The notes under the pieces were generated by a model. The model was not told where the DNA came from. It worked only from the letters and a program-made list of their open reading frames with translations, and did no database searches. DNA of 15,042 nucleotides, from contig JACOVM010000016.1 in NCBI GenBank assembly GCA_016177345.1, forward strand, positions 1 to 15,042, in the 5' to 3' direction. The stretch comes from Candidatus Woesearchaeota archaeon. Lineage in GTDB: Archaea > Nanobdellota > Nanobdellia > Woesearchaeales > UBA12501. Below, piece after piece: positions 8,553-14,538 of this stretch. Position numbers and translations under genes: made by a program. The first letter of the stretch is position 1, and each line of letters begins with the position of its first letter.

Positions 8553-9230
8553 ATGACAAAAGTGAGAGTAGCAAAAGAGAGGGAAAAACCAGCGCCACCT
8601 GGATTTATCAAAAGGCTATTGAACTGGGAATGGTATCATCAGCACTTGCGAAAGCAAGAAAAAGTAGAACAAACCTTAGACGTTGGGCTGTTTGGGCTGT
8701 ACAGAATTATCGCAACAAACAAGAGGATTATTATTGTTAAGCGGTTTCCAAAGAACCTGATCGAGACTGAATATGAAAATGTCGAGTTTGCGGAATACTA
8801 CACAAATGTTTCTTGGCTTATTGGAATGTATTCTCTTGGGCTCATCGTGCTAACTGTTTTGTTTACTATTAATCACCAGAGGATTATGGATAAACTGTTT
8901 TTTTCTGTTCCATTCCTAGAGCCTCTTCTCGGAGCGACAATCTGGGGAGGACTGTCTTATGGAGCAGCGCTGATCATTGCAGCGCTTGGAATAGGAGCTG
9001 TTTATTATGCAGGAGCGTTTAGCACCTCTCTTTTTGGAAGGCTCCGCATCCTCCTCTTTGGCCAGCCACCAATTGACATGGTGACCAAGATGTCCCAAGA
9101 AATGCAGGATTTTATCCAGACCGTAGAGCAGCGCAATCCAACAAGGTCACAAGCTCCTGTTATTAAGAAGGTCTTTAATGTTCAGCGAAGAAAGGCAGGA
9201 AAAGCAAGGAGGAGTGGAAAGCAGCACTAA
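8553..9230 (+). CDS. Membrane protein with PH-like domain and two TM helices
   Basis: 225 residues. Residues 35-85 (GLYRIIATNKRIIIVKRFP, then a short acidic strand) match the pattern of bacterial/archaeal PH-like (bPH) domains, in which a T-N-K-R turn precedes a hydrophobic strand. Two hydrophobic helices follow (about 85-106 and 128-155). The piece after them, LFGRLRILLFGQPPIDMVTKM, then EMQDFIQTVEQR, looks like the closing strands and helix of the same fold, so the membrane hairpin may be inserted in the domain. The C-terminus is strongly basic (RRKAGKARRSGK) and probably cytoplasmic. GAGGG at 8536-8540 is a loosely spaced ribosome binding site. It lies 22 bp after the giant gene in the same direction and is probably co-transcribed. 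Function is not known; a membrane-side partner of the giant protein's tail is possible but unproven. Confidence 0.7.
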   Translation: MTKVRVAKEREKPAPPGFIKRLLNWEWYHQHLRKQEKVEQTLDVGLFGLYRIIATNKRIIIVKRFPKNLIETEYENVEFAEYYTNVSWLIGMYSLGLIVLTVLFTINHQRIMDKLFFSVPFLEPLLGATIWGGLSYGAALIIAALGIGAVYYAGAFSTSLFGRLRILLFGQPPIDMVTKMSQEMQDFIQTVEQRNPTRSQAPVIKKVFNVQRRKAGKARRSGKQH

Positions 9231-9232
9231 CG

Positions 9233-9240
9233 TTTATATA
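9233..9240 (+). promoter_or_regulatory. TATA box of trmI
   Basis: TTTATATA is centred at 9236.5, 26.5 bp before the A of the ATG at 9263, and begins just after the previous gene's stop codon. No Shine-Dalgarno sequence precedes the ATG. The spacing predicts transcription starting at or near the start codon (leaderless mRNA). Confidence 0.7.
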
Positions 9241-9262
9241 CCTCTTCTCTCTTTTTGATGGT

Positions 9263-9997
9263 ATGAAACGATCGCCAGCACAAAAAGTTCTTTTTTCTTC
9301 AACAAGAAGATACCTTATCGAAGATTCTACCAAGGATTTTCACACTAGCGAGGGGTTTGTCGCAACAAAAGACCTCCAGAAAGCAGGAAATGTACAAACC
9401 AATACTGGCAAGCAGTTTATTGTTCTTCCAGCATTATTCACAGACCAGATTGATCGACTTCACCGCCATGCCCAGGTTATCACGAGGAAAGACATTGGGC
9501 TTATCATTGCTGAAACCGGCATTGGCGCCAAGGATCTCGTGATTGATGCTGGCGCTGGAAGCGGCATGCTTTGCTGCTTCCTTGCGCGATATGCAAAAAA
9601 AGTGATAACGTATGACGTAGATGATCGTAGTATTGAGGCAACGAAAAAAAATGTTGAAAAGCTCAGGCTCAAGAATATTATTATCAAAAAGAAAGACGCT
9701 TATACTGGATTTGATGAAAAAAATGCTGATCTTATAACGCTGGACTTGCCATCACCCTGGAATGCATTGGCAAGTGCAAAAGCGTCGCTAAAGCTTGGCG
9801 GCTTCCTTGTCTCTTATAACCCCCATATTATTCAAAACCAGCGAATGGTGGGAGAAGCAGAACAGAGCGGGTTTACTCATCTTAAAACAGTGGAATGCAT
9901 TCTTCGAGAATGGGCTATTTCAGAACAGCAATGCCGCCCAAACTTTGATGCTCTGGGCCACACTGGCTTTCTGAGTTTTTTTAGAAAAATAAGATGA
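9263..9997 (+). CDS. trmI: tRNA (adenine-N1)-methyltransferase, TrmI family
   Basis: 244 residues, normal for the family (about 250). TrmI uses S-adenosylmethionine to make m1A58 in the tRNA T-loop; some archaeal enzymes also act on A57. The N-terminal beta domain carries the family pattern around FTDQIDRLHRHAQVITRKDIG (about 59-79). SAM motif I is DAGAGSGML (95-103), motif II has the acidic YDVDD (117-121), motif IV is DLPSPW (161-166), and the C-terminus ends with the diagnostic RP and GHTGFL (225-237). Many homologs have an acidic residue where S164 sits, but this position varies in the family. The ATG at 9263 is fixed by the TATA box spacing. The DUF99 gene follows 21 bp later and is probably in the same operon. 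Position specificity (57/58) cannot be read from the sequence. Confidence 0.88.
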   Translation: MKRSPAQKVLFSSTRRYLIEDSTKDFHTSEGFVATKDLQKAGNVQTNTGKQFIVLPALFTDQIDRLHRHAQVITRKDIGLIIAETGIGAKDLVIDAGAGSGMLCCFLARYAKKVITYDVDDRSIEATKKNVEKLRLKNIIIKKKDAYTGFDEKNADLITLDLPSPWNALASAKASLKLGGFLVSYNPHIIQNQRMVGEAEQSGFTHLKTVECILREWAISEQQCRPNFDALGHTGFLSFFRKIR

Positions 9998-10018
9998 ACA
10001 AGGCAGAGATTGAATATA

Positions 10019-10591
10019 ATGAAAATGCCGCTGCGAAAAGAAATCCGTGTCATCGGCTTTGATGATGCCTCATTCGATAAGTTCAATGACAAGCAGACGC
10101 TCCTTATTGGGGTCGTGTATCGAGGAGGCCAGTTCATGGATGGAGTTATTTCCTCCATTATTGAGGTTGACGGAAACAACGCCACTAGTGTCATGATTCA
10201 GCTTGTTCAGTCCTGTAAATTTCAGCCGCAGCTGAGGTGTATTCTGTTAGATGGCATTGCTGTCGGCGGGTTTAACATTATTGACACGCAGCAGCTTGCC
10301 GAACAAACAGGGATTCCTGTGCTGGTAGTTATTCGAGATTATCCAAATATCCCCCAGATACATGCGGCGCTCAAAAAATTAGGGATGGAGAAAAAGATCA
10401 TACTCCTGGGCAAAGCAGGGCCTATCGAACAAATCAGGAAACTGTATGTTCAGCGAATCAACCTTTCTTCTGAAGAAGCAAAAGAAATATTAGAAATTAC
10501 GTGTACTCATTCGCATATTCCAGAGCCACTCCGTATCGCTCACCTTATCGGGCAGGGGATCATGATGGGAGAGAGTAGGGGGAGGGCTTGA
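10019..10591 (+). CDS. DUF99 family protein (endonuclease V-like fold)
   Basis: 190 residues from the ATG at 10019; a TTG at 10010 and an ATG at 10025 are alternative in-frame starts. The family pattern is clear: RVIGFDDASF near the N-terminus, LLIGVVYRGG, the MDGV strand, ILLDGIAVGGFNIID in the middle, PVLVVIRDYPN, and PEPLRIAHLIG at the C-terminus. DUF99 proteins are archaeal, about 190 residues long, and structurally related to endonuclease V (RNase H-like fold); their substrate is not established. It lies 21 bp after trmI without an obvious promoter between, so a shared transcript and a link to tRNA or nucleic-acid metabolism are plausible. It converges with the ABCE1 gene. Confidence 0.85.
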   Translation: MKMPLRKEIRVIGFDDASFDKFNDKQTLLIGVVYRGGQFMDGVISSIIEVDGNNATSVMIQLVQSCKFQPQLRCILLDGIAVGGFNIIDTQQLAEQTGIPVLVVIRDYPNIPQIHAALKKLGMEKKIILLGKAGPIEQIRKLYVQRINLSSEEAKEILEITCTHSHIPEPLRIAHLIGQGIMMGESRGRA

Positions 10592-10597
10592 CTAGTG

Positions 10598-10625
10598 GAA
10601 CATCAGTGTTCGAACATTAGTTTTT
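10598..10625 (+). terminator. Possible terminator after the trmI-DUF99 operon
   Basis: A perfect 5-bp stem with a 4-base loop (GAACA-TCAG-TGTTC, 10598-10611) lies 7 bp after the DUF99 stop and is followed by T5 at 10621-10625. Archaeal termination relies mainly on the T-run, so the hairpin may be incidental. The 58-bp gap to the end of the convergent ABCE1 gene holds nothing else recognisable. Confidence 0.35.
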
Positions 10626-10649
10626 CCCATTTAACTAGATAATATCAAT

Positions 10650-12407
10650 TTAACCATAATACAGCTTTCCTTCCACTTTCTGCTTTTGATCAAGTTGTGA
10701 TCCCACTTTGTTTGCCCGAGGCCTGGAACTTTCGGTGTCTCTTCTGAACGTGATGCCCAATCCTTCAAGGAACAGGTTCATTCCTTCTTCCATGGAATAG
10801 ATGCCACGAACTTCTCCCTGAACTGCTGGATCGCCATCTACCACGCAGATCCTGTCCGAGATGTAATCAATAAAGAGAAGATCGTGGTCAACGATCATAG
10901 CTGAAGCAGCACGCAATGACATCATGTCACGAATGACCTTTGACACGGCAAGGCGCTGCTCGACATCAAGGTATGCCGATGGCTCATCTAATAAGTAGAG
11001 GTCTGCATCCCGCGCAAGGCATTCGGAAATTGCGACACGCTGCAATTCCCCCCCAGAAAGGTCGCAGATTCGCTTCTCGAGGATATGCCCCAGCTCTAAA
11101 GGCTTGATCAGCTGGTTGGAATACTTCTGCAGTGCAGCATCGAGAACAGTCATCACAGCAGCCTCTGACTCGCTCGCAATGTACTGCGGCTTGTACGACA
11201 CTTTTAGCTTGGTGGAGATGCTTCCTTCATCCCATTCAAGAACACCTGCAAGCATTTTCACAAAGGAGGTCTTTCCAATGCCATTCTCACCAAGCATGCC
11301 AACAACCTCCCCATTCCTTATTTCTCCTTTTGGTGCAGACAATGAAAAAGAGCCTAGCTGTTTTTTGATGCCCTGCCAGGATACCAATGTTCCCTGCCCT
11401 TGAATGTCAGACGGAAGCTTGGCATGGAAGGCAATAGCATGGTCGCGAAAGCGCATGTTTTCATCTTTGATATACCCTCCAAGGTAGATGTTGATTCCAT
11501 TCTTTGTTGACTTCGGAAGAGAGGTAATGCCATAGCACGCCTGCTCGCCATACATCACATGAACAAGATCAGTAACATAATCAAGGATGATGAGATCGTG
11601 TTCGATCACGATAACAGCAGTGTCTTTTGTTGCGAGCTGCTGGATAAAGGCGGCTGCCCTGATTCTTTGCTTGATATCAAGGTATGATGTTGGCTCATCA
11701 AAAAAACAGACATTAGCTTTTTTGAGGACGGTAGCGGCAAGGGCAACACGCTGCAGCTCTCCTCCGCTGATCGTAGAAATATCATGGTCAAGAATTTTGT
11801 CAAGCTGGAGATCTTTTACCACACGGCTAAGCTGCTGCTTCTCATCCACTTTTTGAAGCAGCGAGCGTACACTTCCCTTGGAGTGTTTAGGGATAAGCTC
11901 TACTGCCTGCGGCTTGTACGCTACATTTATTTTTCCTTCTTTAATGGTTTGAAAGTACAGCTGTGCCTCCTGCCCTTTAAAGTAGTCAATAATCTCATCA
12001 TACGTTCCTTGGCGCTCTTCACTTCCTAAGTTTGGCACGAGCGCTCCAGCAAGAATTTTGATGGCAGTGCTCTTGCCAATGCCGTTTCTGCCAAGCACGC
12101 CAACCACCTTCCCAAATAATGGGGTTGGAAGGTTGTAGAGGTGAAACCCATTCAAGCCATAGCGGTGAATAGGGGTATTGTCCAGCTCTTCAGGAAGGTT
12201 GATAATATGAATAGCGCCGAATGGGCACTTTTTAGGGCAGATGCCGCACCCAGTGCAAAGCTCTGGCATGATTCTTGCCTTGCTGTCATCCCCCTTGACG
12301 ATGCACTCGTCTCCTGCGCGATTGATCGGGCAGAGCCTGATGCAGAGATAATTGCCGCACTGCTGGGGATGGCATTTGTCTTTCTCTACAATCGCTATTC
12401 TTGGCAT
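10650..12407 (-). CDS. Ribosome recycling ATPase ABCE1/Rli1
   Basis: 585 residues, the usual length for this essential archaeal/eukaryotic factor, which splits post-termination ribosomes together with aRF1/aPelota. The N-terminal iron-sulfur domain has two cysteine sets: C12, C17, C22, C26, and C51, C54, C57, C61, the second a ferredoxin-type CTGCGICPKKCPF. NBD1 has Walker A GRNGIGKST (106-114), signature ISGGELQR (213-220), Walker B CFFDEPTS (234-241) and switch H270; an insert near 130-160 fits the helix-loop-helix. NBD2 has Walker A GENGIGKTS (373-381), signature LSGGELQR (450-457), Walker B LLDEPSAYLD (472-481) and H508. The C-terminal hinge starts at FRRDTESSRPRANK. All catalytic residues are present. 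The start at 12407 lies 27.5 bp from the shared TATA box, implying a leaderless mRNA. Confidence 0.97.
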   Translation of the reverse strand: MPRIAIVEKDKCHPQQCGNYLCIRLCPINRAGDECIVKGDDSKARIMPELCTGCGICPKKCPFGAIHIINLPEELDNTPIHRYGLNGFHLYNLPTPLFGKVVGVLGRNGIGKSTAIKILAGALVPNLGSEERQGTYDEIIDYFKGQEAQLYFQTIKEGKINVAYKPQAVELIPKHSKGSVRSLLQKVDEKQQLSRVVKDLQLDKILDHDISTISGGELQRVALAATVLKKANVCFFDEPTSYLDIKQRIRAAAFIQQLATKDTAVIVIEHDLIILDYVTDLVHVMYGEQACYGITSLPKSTKNGINIYLGGYIKDENMRFRDHAIAFHAKLPSDIQGQGTLVSWQGIKKQLGSFSLSAPKGEIRNGEVVGMLGENGIGKTSFVKMLAGVLEWDEGSISTKLKVSYKPQYIASESEAAVMTVLDAALQKYSNQLIKPLELGHILEKRICDLSGGELQRVAISECLARDADLYLLDEPSAYLDVEQRLAVSKVIRDMMSLRAASAMIVDHDLLFIDYISDRICVVDGDPAVQGEVRGIYSMEEGMNLFLEGLGITFRRDTESSRPRANKVGSQLDQKQKVEGKLYYG

Positions 12408-12430
12408 ATGCTCAAAAAAAGGAATAACTT

Positions 12431-12438
12431 ATTTAAAT
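12431..12438. promoter_or_regulatory. Shared palindromic TATA box between ABCE1 and zinc-ribbon genes
   Basis: ATTTAAAT is its own reverse complement and is the only TATA-like sequence in the 52-bp gap. Its centre (12434.5) is 25.5 bp from the plus-strand ATG at 12460 and 27.5 bp from the minus-strand ATG at 12407. Both distances are right for leaderless archaeal transcripts, so one box may serve both genes. Confidence 0.65.
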
Positions 12439-12459
12439 GCTTCTGATTTTTTACAGGCA

Positions 12460-12615
12460 ATGAAGTGTGAAATATGCTCCAGTACAGTTGGTGAAACCTT
12501 TTTGAAGAAGCCCCTTGGAACCTGGGTGAAGGACGCGAAAGGAAAAAAGCATCTTGTCTGTAGTGAGTGCCAGAAAAAATACCCTGAAAAAGAGGAGCTT
12601 ATTACTAAAGTATAA
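12460..12615 (+). CDS. Small zinc-ribbon protein (51 aa)
   Basis: 51 residues with two CxxC knuckles, C3/C6 (MKCEIC) and C34/C37 (VCSECQKKYP), separated by a basic stretch with GTWVKDAKGKKH. This is a one-metal zinc ribbon. It belongs with the small archaeal zinc-ribbon proteins of unknown function; nucleic-acid or ribosome binding is a guess from size and charge. The frame could extend upstream to an ATG at 12352, but that would overlap the ABCE1 coding region, and the TATA box spacing places the transcript start at 12460. The tRNA-Thr gene begins one base after its stop codon, so both may sit on one primary transcript. Divergent pairing with ABCE1 hints at a translation-related role, without proof. 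Confidence 0.75.
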   Translation: MKCEICSSTVGETFLKKPLGTWVKDAKGKKHLVCSECQKKYPEKEELITKV

Positions 12616-12616
12616 T

Positions 12617-12688
12617 GCCCTTGTAGCATAGCGGTGGTGCGGCTGCTTCGTAAGCAGCAGGTCGGGGGTTCAAATCCCTCCAAGGGCT
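12617..12688 (+). tRNA. tRNA-Thr (CGT anticodon)
   Basis: The full cloverleaf folds. Acceptor stem GCCCTTG pairs with CAAGGGC; D stem GCAT pairs with GTGC; anticodon stem GCTGC/GCAGC encloses loop TTCGTAA, giving anticodon CGT, which reads ACG (Thr). The T stem GGGGG/CCCTC (one G-T pair) encloses TTCAAAT. The discriminator base is T at 12688. The 3' CCA is not encoded and there is no intron. No good TATA box stands about 27 bp upstream, inside the zinc-ribbon gene, which suggests processing from a shared transcript. Confidence 0.93.
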
Positions 12689-12729
12689 TTTCTAATTACT
12701 AGTTAATACCCGCCAGTAATACAGGATCT

Positions 12730-12799
12730 GACTTTGTAAAACATATTAGTCAAAAAGAGGGTTGACGACTAAGAATGAATAGAAATTTTCTACAAAGCC
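12730..12799. other. Nested inverted repeats between tRNA-Thr and the next gene
   Basis: The 157-bp gap between the tRNA and the gene at 12846 holds two nested inverted repeats. The outer arms are CTTTGTA (12732-12738) and TACAAAG (12791-12797). The inner arms are TTAGTCAA (12746-12753) and TTGAC-GAC-TAA (12762-12772, with a 3-base bulge), around loop AAAGAGGG. This could be an RNA structure, a protein-binding site upstream of the TATA box at 12816, or chance. No known riboswitch or C/D or H/ACA box was recognised. Confidence 0.3.
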
Positions 12800-12815
12800 A
12801 ACTAACCCAGAAAAC

Positions 12816-12823
12816 ATTTAAAT
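12816..12823 (+). promoter_or_regulatory. TATA box of the 206-aa membrane protein gene
   Basis: ATTTAAAT is centred at 12819.5, 26.5 bp before the A of the ATG at 12846, implying a leaderless mRNA. The 12 bases ATTTAAATGCTT are identical to those at 12431-12442. Confidence 0.65.
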
Positions 12824-12845
12824 GCTTGGCTGTTAGCGCCTTGAC

Positions 12846-13466
12846 ATGAAGAAGTTTAAGCATAGTAAAAAGAACCTCAGCCTTGACCAGCCAGCCCCAA
12901 AGAAGGGGATGTCGTCAAAGGCTATTCTGAGCATTATTCTTGCAGCGATTATGGGGGTTAGCATCATCGGCTTTGTCAGCACGAACATCATCAGCCCTAC
13001 AACAGAGTACAACAATATTAAATTTCGACAAACCCCTGCAGGGTGGGTGGCTGAGATTCAGGGAGAGGAAATGCTCTTCACAAACCACCCGCTTGATGTA
13101 GAGCATCTTAATGTGAGTGCTGAAACAACAGCAGCATTACGTGATGCGAAGATTATTTACGTGACCTCTGCTGTTAATGATAGCCTTCGAGAAAGCATTT
13201 CTCAAACAACGTATGACTTGATACCTGCATTTCAAAAGAAGAATGTTTATGCTGTACTAAGCTTCACGGAAAACACGACCTATAGCAAGCCAGTGGTTAC
13301 CTGTAATAATGCAACAGCATTTGTTCCTGTTGTTTATTTCCACAATAGTACCACGACACAGATTACAAGCCAGAACAATTGTATTATTGCAGAAGCAAAT
13401 GCACCCCTTAACATGATAAAAATAAGGGATAGGCTAATGTACGCAGTTCTTGGAATCATTTCATAA
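12846..13466 (+). CDS. Single-pass membrane protein, paralog of the gene at 13554
   Basis: 206 residues, no recognised family. A basic N-terminus (KKFKHSKKN) precedes one TM helix (about 25-47), so the body should lie outside the membrane with the N-terminus inside. The outer region carries YNNIKF (55-60), GW (66-67), a beta-strand-rich middle, PVVTC (149-153), NNCII (177-181) and an amphipathic C-terminal helix IRDRLMYAVLGII. C153 and C179 probably form a disulfide. These landmarks recur in the same order in the next gene, so the two are diverged duplicates. The start is supported by TATA box spacing. Several NxT/S sites fit an exposed location. Function unknown. Confidence 0.72.
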   Translation: MKKFKHSKKNLSLDQPAPKKGMSSKAILSIILAAIMGVSIIGFVSTNIISPTTEYNNIKFRQTPAGWVAEIQGEEMLFTNHPLDVEHLNVSAETTAALRDAKIIYVTSAVNDSLRESISQTTYDLIPAFQKKNVYAVLSFTENTTYSKPVVTCNNATAFVPVVYFHNSTTTQITSQNNCIIAEANAPLNMIKIRDRLMYAVLGIIS

Positions 13467-13498
13467 ATAGGGAAATAGTGCTGGGTATAACAACGAGG

Positions 13499-13506
13499 TT
13501 ATATAT
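13499..13506 (+). promoter_or_regulatory. TATA box of the 281-aa membrane protein gene
   Basis: TTATATAT is centred at 13502.5 and predicts transcription starting near 13529. That rules against the in-frame GTG at 13518 and favours the ATG at 13554, leaving a leader of about 25 bases that contains a weak AGGAT (13545-13549) 5 bases before the start. Confidence 0.5.
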
Positions 13507-13553
13507 TATACCAAAGAGTGTTAGAGGGCAACAAGGTAAGAAACAGGATCAAG

Positions 13554-14399
13554 ATGGCCAGCAGAAAGAATAGCGATAGTGAAGAGGACATTAATGATCC
13601 TCAAGACGATCTAGATGAAGATTCTATTGTGGAGCATGACGAAGCAACAGGAGAAGATGATGCTCTTGATGTAAGCAAAGCTACGAAAAAAGAGAAAAAG
13701 AAAGAGAGGGAGATTGCAGAAAAAGTAGACGCCAACCAGGAAATGGGCAAGGTAGGAACAAAAAGCAACTGGTACTTCTTTATTCTTTTTGGGATAGTTG
13801 TCTTAGCTATTGCCCTCATCATTTTTGCCCCGTCATGGTTTGGCAATGACCAGCGCCAAAAGACAATGGATGAGCTGCATGAAGAAAATCTCCTTGGAAA
13901 GCTTCCCCCAGAACAGGGATATTTGTACAATGGGTTTAGCTTTGTCAAATTTGGGGATGGCTGGTATACCCGATTTATACGCCAAGGAACTGACCTTCAG
14001 TATAATGTCCAGCTGCGATATGGCCCAAGAGACGTGCTTCATGTCCCTGTAGAGGGGAATATCAGTTCTCTCTTCAAGTACAACGCAACCTACATCACCT
14101 TTGACCCGACTGAAGAAAATCTTAGCCATGTAGCATTGGCAGCAGCAGACCTCAGCACAAGCTTATACAACATCTTGAACGTCACCCCAGTTGCCGCGTG
14201 TATGAAGAACGAAACCAATGGCTGCAGAAACAGGCCTATCATCACATGCAAAGATCCACACCCAACCATTGCGATTGTTCAGGCAAGCACTCCTTCTGTC
14301 ACTATTATAGGGAACTGTGTTATTGTGCAAGGACGAGAGTTTGGGCTTCTTGAAGCAGTAGATAGGCTCTTACTGGCGTGGTTTAACATTATGCCGTAG
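13554..14399 (+). CDS. Single-pass membrane protein with acidic N-terminal region
   Basis: 281 residues from the ATG at 13554; a GTG at 13518 would add 12 residues but lies too close to the TATA box. The N-terminal 70 residues are highly charged and look disordered: acidic (EEDINDPQDDLDED), then basic (KKEKKKERE). One TM helix follows (about 73-93). The outer region has YNGFSF (125-130), GW (136-137), RPIITC (227-232), GNCVIV (253-258) and a C-terminal helix with AVDRLLLAWF. These match the 206-aa neighbour in order and spacing. Cysteines at 216, 224, 232 and 255 allow two disulfides, one of them (232-255) shared with the paralog. No family recognised. The charged N-terminal extension, absent from the paralog, could be a cytoplasmic contact region. 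Confidence 0.72.
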   Translation: MASRKNSDSEEDINDPQDDLDEDSIVEHDEATGEDDALDVSKATKKEKKKEREIAEKVDANQEMGKVGTKSNWYFFILFGIVVLAIALIIFAPSWFGNDQRQKTMDELHEENLLGKLPPEQGYLYNGFSFVKFGDGWYTRFIRQGTDLQYNVQLRYGPRDVLHVPVEGNISSLFKYNATYITFDPTEENLSHVALAAADLSTSLYNILNVTPVAACMKNETNGCRNRPIITCKDPHPTIAIVQASTPSVTIIGNCVIVQGREFGLLEAVDRLLLAWFNIMP

Positions 14400-14538
14400 C
14401 GAATGAGCCTCACAGTCTGACGCGCCACCTATAGAAAATATAGAAAAATATAAAAAGCAAGACCACCCTAACCTTCTAAAATAGGGCATATCATAACAGG
14501 GTATATCAAAAAAATCCCGGAACCCTAGGCAGGTATGT
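14400..14538. promoter_or_regulatory. AT-rich promoter region with direct repeats
   Basis: This 139-bp gap contains a TATA-like TATAAAAA (14449-14456) that would give a leader of about 60 bases for the next gene. A second candidate, TATATCAA (14502-14509), would give a leader of about 7 bases. The second lies in one of two 11-bp direct repeats, AGGGCATATCA (14483-14493) and AGGGTATATCA (14498-14508), 15 bp apart. Which element is used cannot be decided by eye. Confidence 0.35.

Noticed and set aside
9743..9760. Ser at position 164 of TrmI motif IV considered a catalytic defect
   Set aside because: This position varies among functional TrmI enzymes, and all other motifs are intact.
12352..12459. 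36-residue N-terminal extension of the zinc-ribbon protein from the ATG at 12352
   Set aside because: It would overlap the ABCE1 coding region on the opposite strand and place the TATA box inside the gene. Starting at 12460 gives correct leaderless spacing and begins directly at the zinc knuckle.
13518..13553. GTG at 13518 as the start of the 281-aa protein
   Set aside because: It lies about 15 bp from the TATA box centre, upstream of where transcription should begin; the ATG at 13554 fits better.
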